The notes: generated from the letters alone by a model not told the origin. Positions 51,018 through 60,104 are shown, counted from the first letter of the stretch. The stretch: 64,000 nucleotides of DNA from Flavobacteriales bacterium (GCA_016719225.1 JADKAN010000001.1:372001-436000), one strand, 5' to 3'. Numbers and translations are program-made.

Positions 51018-53036
51018 ATGGAACGCGAACAGGCCGAGGAGCGCATCGCGGCGTTGAGCGAGGAGCTGGAGCGCCATAACCATCTGTATTATGTAGAGGC
51101 AAAGCCGGTGATCGCCGACCGTGATTTCGACCTGCTGATGAAGGAGCTGGAAGGCTTGGAAGCCTGTTGGCCGGATCTCGCTTCACCTAACAGCCCCACC
51201 CAACGTGTGGGCGGGGATCTTACCAAGGAATTCACCACTGTAGCGCATCGATGGCCGATGCTTTCACTCAGCAACAGTTACAGCCGCGAGGAAGTGGAGG
51301 AATTCGTGCAGCGCATCGTGAAGGAGCATGGACAGGTCACCTTCACCATGGAGCTGAAATACGACGGCGTGGCCATCGGCCTTACTTATCAGGATGGGCA
51401 ACTGTTGCGCGCGCTCACGCGTGGTGATGGTGAAAAGGGCGATGACATCACCGCCAACGTCCGGACCGTGCGCTCCATCCCGCTGCGGCTGCGTGGCAAC
51501 CCACCGGCTGAACTGGAGGCGCGCGGCGAGATCCTGATGGGCCGGAAGGAGTTCGATAAGTTGAACAGTCAACGGGAGGACGAAGGGGAGGAGCTCTTCG
51601 CCAACCCGCGCAACACCACGGCCGGCACGCTGAAACTGCAAGACCCGAAGATCGTCGCCAAGCGTGGGCTCCAGAACTTCATCTACACGCTTCAGGCCGA
51701 TGCCTTGCCCACCCGTAGTCACTATGGTAACATACTGCAATGCCATGCGTGGGGTTTCCGCACGCCCGATCCCAGCAAACGCTTCATAGAGCAGGCTGTT
51801 ACGTTGGACGGCATTATGGCCTACATCGCCCACTGGGACCAAGCCCGGCACACATTGGACATCGCCATCGACGGTGTGGTGATCAAAGTGGACAACATCG
51901 ACCTGCAAGAAGAACTGGGCTTGCGCGCTAAAAGCCCACGCTGGGCCATTGCCTACAAATTCCAGGCGGAACAGAAGTTCACCCGGCTCAATGGCGTGGA
52001 ATTCAACGTGGGGCGCACCGGCGCCATCACTCCCGTGGCCTTATTGGAACCGGTTGAGCTTGCAGGCACTACCGTGAAACGCGCCAGTATCCACAACGCC
52101 GACCAGATCGCAAAACTCGACCTGCATATCGGCGATATGGTGCAGGTGGAAAAAGGAGGCGAGATCATCCCTAAGATCACCGCAGTGGACCTTGACCGCA
52201 GGGCTGCGGGCGCAATGCCCGTGGTTTATCCGGAAGATTGCCCGGCGTGCGGTACCACCTTGGTGCGCGACGAGGGGGAAGCCCAGCATTATTGCCCCAA
52301 CGAGCACGGCTGCCCGCCGCAGATCACCCGCCGTATGGAGCATTTCACGAGCCGCCGTGCCATGGACATCGGTGGCCTTGGCGGTGAAACCGTGGAGGTG
52401 TTGTTCATCGCGGGGCTGGCGCGTAACGTGGCGGATCTGTATGACATCACCAAAGAACAATTGTTGGCGCTTGGCAAAGGATGGGGCGAGCGGAGCGCAC
52501 AGCTTGTCATCGACGGGATAGCGGCGAGTAAGGCCGTTCCCTTCGAACGCGTCCTATTTGCGCTCGGGATCCGCCACGTGGGCGAGACCGTGGCCAAAAA
52601 GCTGGCCCGCGCCGTGGGCAGCATGGAGAAGCTGGCCGCTATGCCGCCGGAAGAACTCACCGCCGTGAATGAGGTCGGTACGGTGATCGCCGCGAGCATT
52701 CATGAATTCTTCGGCGTGGAAGGCAACCGTATGACGGTGGAGCGGTTGCGTAATGCCGGGTTGCAAATGGCCATGGAAGCCAGTGCATCCATTGTGGCGG
52801 GAACCAAGTTGAAAGGCCTTTCCTTTGTAGTGTCAGGGGTTTTCGTGAACTTCACCCGCGACGGTATAAAGGAAGCCATCGAAAACAACGGAGGAAAGGT
52901 GGGAAGCTCGATCAGCAAAAAGACCAGCTACGTGGTGGCGGGTGCGGACATGGGCCCGGCCAAGCGCGTTAAAGCGGAAGAGCTTGGTGTGCCCGTTATC
53001 AGTGAGGATGAACTCAAGCACCTGATCGACGGATGA
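51018..53036 (+). CDS. ligA: NAD+-dependent DNA ligase LigA
   Basis: A 672-residue ligase joining Okazaki fragments. Ia domain YYVEAKPVIADRDFDLLMKEL, adenylation active-site K114 in ELKYDGVAI, OB fold around 330-420, a zinc finger (CPACGTTL ... HYCPNEHGC), HhH repeats (GIRHVGETVAKKLA) and a C-terminal BRCT domain (GLSFVVSGVF ... SYVVAGADMGPAK). The length equals typical LigA. The start at ATG 51018 is 11 bases after the prmC stop; the following gene overlaps its stop by 4 bases. Confidence 0.96.
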   Translation: MEREQAEERIAALSEELERHNHLYYVEAKPVIADRDFDLLMKELEGLEACWPDLASPNSPTQRVGGDLTKEFTTVAHRWPMLSLSNSYSREEVEEFVQRIVKEHGQVTFTMELKYDGVAIGLTYQDGQLLRALTRGDGEKGDDITANVRTVRSIPLRLRGNPPAELEARGEILMGRKEFDKLNSQREDEGEELFANPRNTTAGTLKLQDPKIVAKRGLQNFIYTLQADALPTRSHYGNILQCHAWGFRTPDPSKRFIEQAVTLDGIMAYIAHWDQARHTLDIAIDGVVIKVDNIDLQEELGLRAKSPRWAIAYKFQAEQKFTRLNGVEFNVGRTGAITPVALLEPVELAGTTVKRASIHNADQIAKLDLHIGDMVQVEKGGEIIPKITAVDLDRRAAGAMPVVYPEDCPACGTTLVRDEGEAQHYCPNEHGCPPQITRRMEHFTSRRAMDIGGLGGETVEVLFIAGLARNVADLYDITKEQLLALGKGWGERSAQLVIDGIAASKAVPFERVLFALGIRHVGETVAKKLARAVGSMEKLAAMPPEELTAVNEVGTVIAASIHEFFGVEGNRMTVERLRNAGLQMAMEASASIVAGTKLKGLSFVVSGVFVNFTRDGIKEAIENNGGKVGSSISKKTSYVVAGADMGPAKRVKAEELGVPVISEDELKHLIDG

Positions 53037-53602
53037 GCGTGCTGGACGGCATCAAGGACTGGTTCGGACGGCGCGCTTTGGTAAAGCAGATCGTACCGGA
53101 CAGAGTTCCCATTGCGAAGAACCTGGCCATGTCCGTGAAGGTGGGCATCATCTACTATTCCCATGAGGAAGAGGCCCACGCTCAAGTGCGTAATTACGTG
53201 AAGAAGATCAAGGAGAACCTGGGCCTCACCCGAATAATGGCCCTGGGTTACTTCCCCGGAAAGGAATTGCCTTTTTATCTTCATGCCAAGCTTAATTTCG
53301 ATGCCTTTTGCCATAAGGACCTCAACTGGTACCGCGTGCCCCATGGGAACGTGGTGCAGAACTTCATAGCAGAGGAATATGACATCCTCATCGACCTCAC
53401 ACTGCAGGACCAGTATCCGTTGCAGTTCATCATGGCCAAGAGCCACGCACGCTTCAAGGTAGGCCGCCTCGACAATAAGTCCGCGCACTTCCTGGATATG
53501 ATGATCGATACCGCCGGAGCCGATAGCCTTGCCCAACTGATCAGCAACATGGACAAATACCTGCTGATGATAAACGCGCCGAAAGTGGCCGCGCTCAATT
53601 AG
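53033..53602 (+). CDS. DUF6913 family protein
   Basis: A 189-residue protein conserved in Bacteroidota and of unknown function. Features are an N-terminal basic helix (MSVLDGIKDWFGRRAL), a Rossmann-like beta strand VGIIYYSHEEEAHAQVRNYVK, FPGKELPFYLHAKLNFDAF and the late NFIAEEYDILIDLTLQDQYPL, which together recall the DUF6913 pattern. It is translationally coupled to ligA (ATGA) and 17 bases before dapA, so the operon is prmC-ligA-this gene-dapA. Confidence 0.75.
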   Translation: MSVLDGIKDWFGRRALVKQIVPDRVPIAKNLAMSVKVGIIYYSHEEEAHAQVRNYVKKIKENLGLTRIMALGYFPGKELPFYLHAKLNFDAFCHKDLNWYRVPHGNVVQNFIAEEYDILIDLTLQDQYPLQFIMAKSHARFKVGRLDNKSAHFLDMMIDTAGADSLAQLISNMDKYLLMINAPKVAALN

Positions 53603-53619
53603 CCCTAACGCACCGCAAC

Positions 53620-54513
53620 ATGTCTTCACCGTTCACGGGCCTAGGCGTGGCCCTCATCACGCCCTTCCGCGCCAATGGCGCCATCGATCATGCCGCATTG
53701 GCCAAGGTGATCGAACACCAGATCGTGGGTGGTATCGATTATCTGGTAGTGATGGGGACCACCGGCGAAAGCGCCACCATCACCTTCGAGGAGAAGAAAC
53801 AATTGCTGGCCCAAGTGATCGAAGTGGTGCATAACCGCGTGCCCATCGTCCTCGGTATCGGCGGTAACAACACCGCAGAGGTAGCAGAGCAATTGCAAGC
53901 TTTCGACCTTGACGGTGTGGACGCCATCCTCAGCGTGAGCCCGTATTACAACAAGCCGACGCAGGAAGGTATTTACCAGCATTACAAAGCACTGGCGCAA
54001 GTCAGTCTGCGGCCGATCATCCTGTACAACGTGCCTGGCCGTACCATGAGCAACATCGCCGCGGAGACCACGTTGCGACTCGCGCGCGATTTCAAGAACA
54101 TCATAGGCATCAAGGAGGCCAGCGGAAACCTCGACCAAGTAGGCTTGATCCTGAAGCACCGTCCCAAAGGCTTCCTCGTCATCAGCGGGGACGATGCCCT
54201 CACGCTCCCCATCCTCGCCATGGGCGGCGACGGGGTGATAAGTGTGGTCGGAAATGGCCTGCCAATGGAATTCGGGAATTTGGTCCACGCTGCGTTGAAA
54301 GGGGATTTCGCAACGGCGCGGCAGGAGCACCTCAAGCTCATAGAGCTCATCACCCTGCTTTTCGTGGACGGGAATCCCGGCGGCATCAAGGAAGTGCTGA
54401 AGTCCCTCGGACTTTGTGACGTTCACATGCGTCTGCCGCTGGTTCCCGTAGGCGAAGGCACGGCCAAGAAGATCTATCACGCCTTGGCGGATGCGGAGGT
54501 GGTGAAGCTTTGA
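53620..54513 (+). CDS. dapA: 4-hydroxy-tetrahydrodipicolinate synthase
   Basis: A 297-residue TIM-barrel aldolase condensing pyruvate and aspartate semialdehyde in lysine/diaminopimelate synthesis. GTTGE (46-50), PYYNKPTQ, catalytic Y136 in ILYNVPGRT and Schiff-base K165 in GIKEAS are all present. Length is standard. Last gene of its operon; the next gap holds repeat text. Confidence 0.95.
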   Translation: MSSPFTGLGVALITPFRANGAIDHAALAKVIEHQIVGGIDYLVVMGTTGESATITFEEKKQLLAQVIEVVHNRVPIVLGIGGNNTAEVAEQLQAFDLDGVDAILSVSPYYNKPTQEGIYQHYKALAQVSLRPIILYNVPGRTMSNIAAETTLRLARDFKNIIGIKEASGNLDQVGLILKHRPKGFLVISGDDALTLPILAMGGDGVISVVGNGLPMEFGNLVHAALKGDFATARQEHLKLIELITLLFVDGNPGGIKEVLKSLGLCDVHMRLPLVPVGEGTAKKIYHALADAEVVKL

Positions 54514-54632
54514 TAAAAGGATGGTCGGCATTGGCAGTTAGCACAGGCCAGCCACGGCCAATCGTGAATTCTCTCATCGTCGCATTACTCCGTGTCTCTG
54601 TGCCTCTGTGGTGAAGAAACCGTGCCTCTACA
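54514..54632. repeat. Intergenic gap with degenerate repeat text
   Basis: Contains GGTCGGCATTGGCAGTTAGC, close to the GCAGTCGGCAGTGGCAGT text after typA, and the iterated word TCCGTGTCTCTGTGCCTCTGTGG. Such words are known to me from intergenic regions of many environmental bacteria without known function. No gene or clear hairpin terminator was seen. Confidence 0.5.
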
Positions 54633-55238
54633 ATGAACCTCATTGCCCTCGACTTCGAGACCGCCACCAACGCCCCGGACAGCCCTTGCGAAATGGGCTT
54701 GGCCATCGTGCGGAACGGCGAGGTGAGCGAGGTGCGCAATTGGTTGATCAAGCCGCGGCAATGGCCGTACTTCTCGCCGTTCACCATTGCAGTGCACGGT
54801 ATACGACCTGAGCATGTGGCCCATTCGCCAAGCTTCGCCGAAGTATGGGAAGAGGCCATGCCCTTGATGCAGGGCAATGTAGTGGTGGCCCACAATGCGG
54901 CATTTGACATGAATGTGCTCCGCAGCACCCTCTTAAGTCACCGTTTAGCGCTGCCCACGTTCAGTTACTTCTGCAGCGTGAGCCTCTGTCGCCGCGTTTG
55001 GCCGGGCCACAAGGGCTACGGACTAGGGCCGATGTGTGCCGTGCACGGCATCCGCTTCGCGCATCACCGTGCGGGGAACGATGCTGAGGCAGCCGCGAAA
55101 CTGGTGCTGTGCGCAAGCAGGAAGACGGGAGTATCCAACGTGGATGACCTGCTGAAGCATAGCCGCCTGAAATGCGGTGGATTGAGTCCGCAGGAACACC
55201 GGACGCCGGGAGGAAAGGTGACGAGGTTAGGTTACTAG
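54633..55238 (+). CDS. DnaQ-like 3'-5' exonuclease
   Basis: A 201-residue DEDDh exonuclease. Exo I LDFETAT (Asp-Glu at 7 and 9), Exo II HNAAFDMNVL (about 88-97) and Exo III HRAGNDAEA (about 143-151) supply the acidic metal ligands and the His. It resembles the epsilon subunit/PolC exonuclease domain but stands alone, so it may proofread or trim RNA/DNA independently. After 165 the C-terminus is short and basic. Confidence 0.9.
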   Translation: MNLIALDFETATNAPDSPCEMGLAIVRNGEVSEVRNWLIKPRQWPYFSPFTIAVHGIRPEHVAHSPSFAEVWEEAMPLMQGNVVVAHNAAFDMNVLRSTLLSHRLALPTFSYFCSVSLCRRVWPGHKGYGLGPMCAVHGIRFAHHRAGNDAEAAAKLVLCASRKTGVSNVDDLLKHSRLKCGGLSPQEHRTPGGKVTRLGY

Positions 55239-55285
55239 GAAATTCCCGAAAACGAGCGGAAAACCCAATGCTGCGGTTGGTTTCC

Positions 55286-55714
55286 TCAAGGTGCAGAGCG
55301 AAGCCGTTTTCCTCCATTTTGCACCTCCACCTTTGTGATGCTGGAAATTGGGATCTCGTAAGTCAGCGTGGGTATGATCCATGAAGGGTGGCCGATAAGC
55401 GTGTCACCTCGAAGTTCCGTGCGGTCGAAATACATACTACGCCGCTTTCCGGAGGCTTGGGTGATCCTCATTTCGATGTTCGGTGCGACTGCCAACTCTA
55501 TCGCCACACCCTTTTTATCAGTGCAGCGGATCGTATTCAATTGGACAGCCTGATAGGTGAGTACCTGCCCGAAGGGGCTTATCGAGCGCGTCTCAGCAGG
55601 AGCTGTGGTCAGGAGTTGTTCTTGCAAGGATGCTGGGGTTAAATAGTAGGTCTTGCATCCCGGCAAGCTCACGATCGCAATGGCTATGCAGAAAATGATG
55701 CGCTTTGTGCTCAT
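55286..55714 (-). CDS. Hypothetical lipoprotein
   Basis: A 142-residue lipoprotein (lipobox SLPGC, Cys at 20). The mature chain consists of beta strands (VLTYQAVQLNTIRCTDKKG, IEMRITQASGKRRSMYFDRTEL, ITKVEVQNGGKRLR), with a D-T-L-I-G-H loop. The end recalls the IDLMDIISIEI/VEVQNG patterns of small Bacteroidota lipoproteins with an 'SKKYKF DT L' type strand. Function unknown. Codon use is like its neighbours. Confidence 0.6.
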   Translation of the reverse strand: MSTKRIIFCIAIAIVSLPGCKTYYLTPASLQEQLLTTAPAETRSISPFGQVLTYQAVQLNTIRCTDKKGVAIELAVAPNIEMRITQASGKRRSMYFDRTELRGDTLIGHPSWIIPTLTYEIPISSITKVEVQNGGKRLRSAP

Positions 55715-55796
55715 TCGTATAAGTAATGCCGGTCACGAATTTAGGATGACGCCTTCATGATCTTGAACGGGTTTTTCGCAAGCGGATAAAAACCAA

Positions 55797-55829
55797 CTAA
55801 AAAGGGCCACTCCTCACGGAATGGCCCTT
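55797..55829 (-). terminator. Terminator of the thrS-infC-rpmI-rplT operon
   Basis: Stem AAGGGCCA-c-TCC with its complement (one C-A bulge pair), loop TCAC, and a T-rich tail on the minus strand. It lies 27 bases past the rplT stop. Confidence 0.85.
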
Positions 55830-55856
55830 CAGCACCGGACAGACTCCGGAGAAGGA

Positions 55857-56201
55857 CTATTTCACTTGGTCCACGATGGCCTTGAAACCTGCGGCATCGC
55901 TAAAAGCGATCTCCGCAAGAGCTTTACGGTCCAAGGTGATCTCGGCGAGCTTCAGCTTGTTCATGAACACGCTGTAGGACATGCCGTGTTCACGCACTGC
56001 GGCGTTGATACGCTGGATCCACAGGGCGCGGAAGTCGCGCTTCTTGATCTTGCGACCGCTGTAGGCGTGGTTATAACCTTTCTCAACAGTGTTCACCGCA
56101 ACGGTGAACAGGTTCTTCCTGCGGCCGAAGTTTCCTTTGGCCTTCTTCAGCACTTTCTTGCGGCGGGCGCGGCTGGCTACTTTGTTCTTACTGCGTGGCA
56201 T
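55857..56201 (-). CDS. rplT: Large ribosomal subunit protein bL20
   Basis: A 114-residue basic protein of the 50S subunit, needed early in assembly. MPRSKNKVASRARRKKVLKKAKGNFGRR is the typical start (named only in part here), followed by RDFRALWIQRINAAVREHGMSYSVFMNKL. Last gene of the operon; in other bacteria L20 represses this operon through a leader RNA. Confidence 0.97.
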   Translation of the reverse strand: MPRSKNKVASRARRKKVLKKAKGNFGRRKNLFTVAVNTVEKGYNHAYSGRKIKKRDFRALWIQRINAAVREHGMSYSVFMNKLKLAEITLDRKALAEIAFSDAAGFKAIVDQVK

Positions 56202-56272
56202 TTTGTTCTACTGTTTTCGGGCTTGAGCGTCCGCACGGTGACGGCTCTTTGGTGCTGCAAACCCTGGTTTAC

Positions 56273-56293
56273 CCCGCCTGTGTACCCGGCGGG
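56273..56293 (-). other. GC-rich hairpin between rpmI and rplT
   Basis: CCCGCC pairs with GGCGGG across a 9-base loop in the 100-base spacer on the operon transcript. It could be an L20-type autoregulatory or RNA-processing structure, but no known L20 box was recognised. Confidence 0.35.
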
Positions 56294-56301
56294 AAACGGT
56301 C

Positions 56302-56493
56302 TTACTTCAGGAGCGCCAAGATGCCTTTCTGGTCCACCTTGGAGACCAACGTGGTCTTCTGCAGGTTGCGTTTGCGCTTCTTGTGCTTCTTGGTAAGGAT
56401 GTGGTTGTGATTGGCGTGCTTACGCTTCACTTTACCGGTGCCCGTAAGCGCAAAGCGCTTTTTGGCTCCGGATTTGGACTTCATCTTGGGCAT
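56302..56493 (-). CDS. rpmI: Large ribosomal subunit protein bL35
   Basis: A 63-residue very basic ribosomal protein. MPKMKSKSGAKKRFALTGTGK at the start (KSxSGAKKRF is the family mark), then HILTKKHKKRKRNL. Lies between infC and rplT as in most bacteria. Confidence 0.96.
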   Translation of the reverse strand: MPKMKSKSGAKKRFALTGTGKVKRKHANHNHILTKKHKKRKRNLQKTTLVSKVDQKGILALLK

Positions 56494-56634
56494 GGCCTCG
56501 CGTTGTTTCTAGCGTACTTGGGGGCGCGAATTTCGTGTTTTTTCTTGAATAAGAGGCAAGTCCCCCGATTTTTCTTCGCCGTGCCTCTATTGACCATGGA
56601 TCATCCGTGATGATCCGTGGTCCGCTGATGGATC

Positions 56635-57234
56635 TTACTTCTTCTTTTTCGGGATCAAGTACATCATCATGCGCTTGCCTTCCAGCTTCGGCATGCTCTC
56701 AACCAGGCCGATATCCTCCAATTCTTGGGCGAACTTCAGGAGCAGGATCTCGCCGCGCTCTTTGAACACGATGGTGCGGCCTTTGAAGAATACGAAGGCT
56801 TTCACCTTGTGGCCTTCTTCCAGGAACCGGCGAGCGTGCTTCAGCTTGAAGTTAAGGTCATGCTCGTCCGTGTTGGGGCCGAAGCGGATCTCCTTCATCT
56901 CGATCACGGCCTGCTTGGCCTTGATCTCCTTCTGCTTCTTCTTGAGGTCGTACAGGAACTTCTTGTACTCGATGATCCGGCAAACGGGGGGATCGGCGCT
57001 GGCACTGATCTCCACCAGGTCCAAGCCTTTTTGCTCGGCCATTTTCAGGGCCTGCTCTATTGGAAATATGCCCTGTTCCACATCTTCGCCGACCACCCTT
57101 ACTTGGGGCACGCCGGTAATGCGGGAGTTGATGCGGTGCGGATCTTCGCGTACTACGCGACCGCGTGCACGGGAGCCGCCGGAGGGGCGGGGAGGTCGGG
57201 GACCTGCGGGACGGAAGGGGGGACGTTTTGCCAA
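56635..57234 (-). CDS. infC: Translation initiation factor IF-3 with a non-AUG start
   Basis: About 199 residues. The N-terminal domain starts RINSRITGVPQVRVVGEDVEQGIFPI, then GLDLVEISASADPPVCRIIEYKKFLYD, the linker KKKQKEIKAKQAVIEMKEIRFGPNTDEHDLNFKLKHARRFLEEGHKVKAFVFF-type C-domain (motifs only) and ends YLIPKKKK. A 30-residue basic Pro/Arg/Gly extension precedes the core. No ATG exists in frame between the thrS stop and the conserved domain: the start is TTG at 57234 or, nine bases earlier, ATA at 57243. IF-3 of other bacteria starts with rare codons (AUU in E. coli) for autoregulation, so this fits the family's known control. Confidence 0.93.
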   Translation of the reverse strand: MAKRPPFRPAGPRPPRPSGGSRARGRVVREDPHRINSRITGVPQVRVVGEDVEQGIFPIEQALKMAEQKGLDLVEISASADPPVCRIIEYKKFLYDLKKKQKEIKAKQAVIEMKEIRFGPNTDEHDLNFKLKHARRFLEEGHKVKAFVFFKGRTIVFKERGEILLLKFAQELEDIGLVESMPKLEGKRMMMYLIPKKKK

Positions 57235-57249
57235 ATTCGCTATCGTTCG

Positions 57250-59214
57250 TTATTCTAAATGATCAGCCTTAACAGGGCTTTGCAGTGATGCTGCGATGCG
57301 CTCTTCCACCAAGGACCTGAATGCGTCCGGCGTCATCGTGCCCAGGTCGCCCTGGCCATGTTCGCGCACCGAAACAGTACCTGCTTCGGCCTCTTTTTCA
57401 CCAATTACGAGCATGAACGGGTATTTGGACATTTCCGCGTCGCGGATCTTGCGCCCGATCTTTTCGTTGCGTTCGTCAATGGTGGCGCGAATATCGCACT
57501 CTTTCAGCAATTCAGCGGTTTTACGCGCCGCTTCATTCGATTTTTCACTGATCGGCAGGATGATCGCCTGTTCCGGAGCCAACCACAGCGGGAAATTCCC
57601 GGCGGTATGTTCGATCACCACGGCGAGGAACCGTTCCAAGCTACCGAAAGGTGCGCGGTGGATCATTACCGGGCGGTGTTTCGCGTTGTCGCTGCCCACG
57701 TATTCCAGCTCAAAACGTTCGGGCAGGTTGTAATCCACTTGGATGGTGCCCAGTTGCCAACGGCGGCCCAGCGCATCCTTCACCATGAAGTCCAGTTTGG
57801 GTCCGTAGAATGCGGCCTCGCCGTATTCAATGAAGGTATTCAGGCCTTTTTCAGCAGCAGCCTCGATGATGGCACGCTCCGCTTTTTCCCAGTTCTCGTC
57901 GCTGCCGATGTATTTACTGCGGTCCACTTTGTCGCGCAGGCTGATCTGGGCTTCGTAATCGTTCAGGCCCAAGGCGTGGAAGACCAGCAGTACGAGATCG
58001 ATCACTTTTTTGAACTCGTCCTTCACTTGGTCGGGACGGCAGAAGAGGTGTGCATCGTCCTGCGTGAAGCCGCGCACCCGTGTAAGGCCATGCAGCTCGC
58101 CGCTTTGCTCGTAGCGATAGACCGTTCCGAATTCCGCTAGGCGTAAAGGCAGGTCCTTGTAACTGCGTGGCCGGCTGGCGAAGATCTCGCAGTGGTGCGG
58201 GCAGTTCATGGGCTTCAGCATGAATTCCTCGCCCTCGTGCGGGGTGCGGATCGCCTGAAAGCTGTCCGCTCCGTATTTCTCGTAATGGCCGCTGGTGATG
58301 TAGAGCTGCTTCAGCGCGATGTGCGGTGTTGCCACTTGCAAGTAGCCGCTCTTTTCCTGCGCGGTCTTCATGAAGTTGATCAGCCGTTCGCGCAATGCCG
58401 CGCCTTTCGGCAGCCACAAGGGTAGGCCCGCACCCACCTTTTCGCTGAAGGTGAACAGGTCCAGTTCCTTCCCCAGCTTGCGGTGGTCGCGCTTTTTGGC
58501 TTCTTCCAGCAGCACGAGGTATTCGTCCAGCTCCTTCTGTTTAGGAAAGGTGATCGCGTACAGGCGCGTGAGCTGCTTGCGCTTCTCGTCGCCACGCCAG
58601 TATGCACCTGCAACGCTCAGCACTTTCACGGCTTTGATGGACGAGGTATCCGCTAAGTGAGGCCCACGGCAGAGGTCGGTGAAATTGCCTTGGCTGTAAA
58701 AGCTGATGGTCCCATCCTCCAACCCGTCGATGAGTTCGAGTTTGTATTCGTCGCCCTTTTCCTTGAAGTAGGCGAGGGCCTCGGCCTTGGGAACTTCACG
58801 CCGGGCGAAGACCTCCTTCTTGCTGGCAAGCTCCTTCATCTTGTCCTCGATGGCCTTGAAGTCGGCGTCGCCGATCACTTTGTCGCCAAGGTCGATGTCG
58901 TAATAGAAGCCGTTCTCGATGGACGGACCGATACCGAATTTCGTTCCGGGATAGAGCGCTTCGACAGCTTCCGCCAAGAGATGCGCACTGCTGTGCCACA
59001 GAGTGGCCTTGCCTTCGTCGTCCTTCCAAGTGAGCAATTGCACGGTGCAATCGCCGGGCAACGTGCGGTTGGCGTCGCGCACTTCGCCGTTCACTTTGGC
59101 CGAAAGCACGTTGCGCGCCAGTCCTTCACTGATGCTGAGCGCCACATCCATGGCGGTAGCACCTTGTTCATATTCGCGGACGGTGCCGTCCGGTAATGTC
59201 ACGTTGATCTTCAT
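57250..59214 (-). CDS. thrS: Threonine--tRNA ligase
   Basis: A 654-residue class II synthetase. Order of domains: TGS (1-62, MKINVTLPDGTVREYEQG), editing N2 domain with HSSAHLLAEAVEAL (HxxxH) and the zinc-type DLCRGPH, class II catalytic core (LFTFSEKVGAGLPLWLP motif and MNCPHHCEIF), and anticodon-binding domain (WLAPEQAIILPISEK). Full length. It heads the thrS-infC-rpmI-rplT operon. Confidence 0.97.
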   Translation of the reverse strand: MKINVTLPDGTVREYEQGATAMDVALSISEGLARNVLSAKVNGEVRDANRTLPGDCTVQLLTWKDDEGKATLWHSSAHLLAEAVEALYPGTKFGIGPSIENGFYYDIDLGDKVIGDADFKAIEDKMKELASKKEVFARREVPKAEALAYFKEKGDEYKLELIDGLEDGTISFYSQGNFTDLCRGPHLADTSSIKAVKVLSVAGAYWRGDEKRKQLTRLYAITFPKQKELDEYLVLLEEAKKRDHRKLGKELDLFTFSEKVGAGLPLWLPKGAALRERLINFMKTAQEKSGYLQVATPHIALKQLYITSGHYEKYGADSFQAIRTPHEGEEFMLKPMNCPHHCEIFASRPRSYKDLPLRLAEFGTVYRYEQSGELHGLTRVRGFTQDDAHLFCRPDQVKDEFKKVIDLVLLVFHALGLNDYEAQISLRDKVDRSKYIGSDENWEKAERAIIEAAAEKGLNTFIEYGEAAFYGPKLDFMVKDALGRRWQLGTIQVDYNLPERFELEYVGSDNAKHRPVMIHRAPFGSLERFLAVVIEHTAGNFPLWLAPEQAIILPISEKSNEAARKTAELLKECDIRATIDERNEKIGRKIRDAEMSKYPFMLVIGEKEAEAGTVSVREHGQGDLGTMTPDAFRSLVEERIAASLQSPVKADHLE

Positions 59215-59296
59215 CGTTTCGCAGTTCCCGCCATACGGGCGGCGGTGAAAGGGCCGCGAAGTTAAGCAGCTTGGGCGGGGGATGCCCCATTAATGA

Positions 59297-59323
59297 CGAA
59301 GCGCCCCTATCCTGGGCGCTTCG
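59297..59323 (-). terminator. Inverted repeat downstream of the 59344 gene
   Basis: Ten-bp arms CGAAGCGCCC/GGGCGCTTCG flank a 7-base loop, 20 bases beyond the end of the leftward barrel gene. A strong T run is missing, so it may be a weak terminator or a bidirectional hairpin. Confidence 0.5.
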
Positions 59324-59343
59324 CATAAATAGGACCACTTGGT

Positions 59344-59931
59344 TCAAAGCTTCACAGCCAGACCGATCTGCAGCGTGGTAAGGCCATAGCCCAGTTCAGC
59401 ATAGGCGCCGATCTTGTCCGTGAAATAATACCGTGCGCCCAGGAAGCCGCTGAAGCCGACACCGCTACCGGAATAGCTGTACGTGTTCAGGTACCCGTAT
59501 GGGCCATAGTCCGTGTTGTCCTTATAGGTCACCGAACGATAGGCCAGCATCAGTCCGCCGTAGGTATCCAGCTTATCGTTGCCATGCCATTCATTGTAAT
59601 GCCAGGTTCCACGAGCACCGATCACCAGATAGGAGTAGTGATAGTCGTAGTTGTAATAGATGTAGTTGGACTTGTAGCCGACGGTCTTGTATCCAACGTA
59701 ACCTCCCAAACCCCACGTGCCGGGTCCCAGATCGCCCATGCCATGGTCGAAATGCAGGTTGATAGCAGGGGACTGCGTAACACCGTTACCCGTGAACCCG
59801 ACGCTATATCCACCTAAGAGGCCAACGCCAACTCCAAGGACGTTGTCGCCCTCTTGAAAGCTTTGTGCGTTCATGGAAAGGGGTAGCGAAGCGGCCAGGA
59901 AGAGTACGCCGAGGGCGTTCCGTGTTTTCAT
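59344..59931 (-). CDS. Small outer membrane beta-barrel protein
   Basis: A 195-residue exported protein. Signal peptide 1-22 (ending in NAQ), then NVLGVGVGLLGGYSVGF, GTWGLGGYVGYKTVGYKS, a Tyr-rich segment (YIYYNYDYHYSY), GARGTWHYNEW and GARYYFTDKIGAYAELGYGLTTLQIGLAVKL, which form about eight amphipathic strands with a hydrophobic C-terminal strand. This is typical of OmpA-like or OprF-like eight-strand barrels. No soluble domain is present. Function unknown. Start at 59931 supplies the signal peptide. Confidence 0.75.
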   Translation of the reverse strand: MKTRNALGVLFLAASLPLSMNAQSFQEGDNVLGVGVGLLGGYSVGFTGNGVTQSPAINLHFDHGMGDLGPGTWGLGGYVGYKTVGYKSNYIYYNYDYHYSYLVIGARGTWHYNEWHGNDKLDTYGGLMLAYRSVTYKDNTDYGPYGYLNTYSYSGSGVGFSGFLGARYYFTDKIGAYAELGYGLTTLQIGLAVKL

Positions 59932-60104
59932 GTGGTGTGTGTTTGTGGTGCGGCAAATATCGTGCTTCACAAGAGAACAGCGCTATACGGTATTGCACGT
60001 AGTGTTCGTCCCGGATTTCAACGCCGAGCTGTGCATAGGATCCACATATTCCTTCCATTGGCAGCGCAACCACCCGATAAGTTCGTCCCCCCAAACCCGC
60101 TCAC

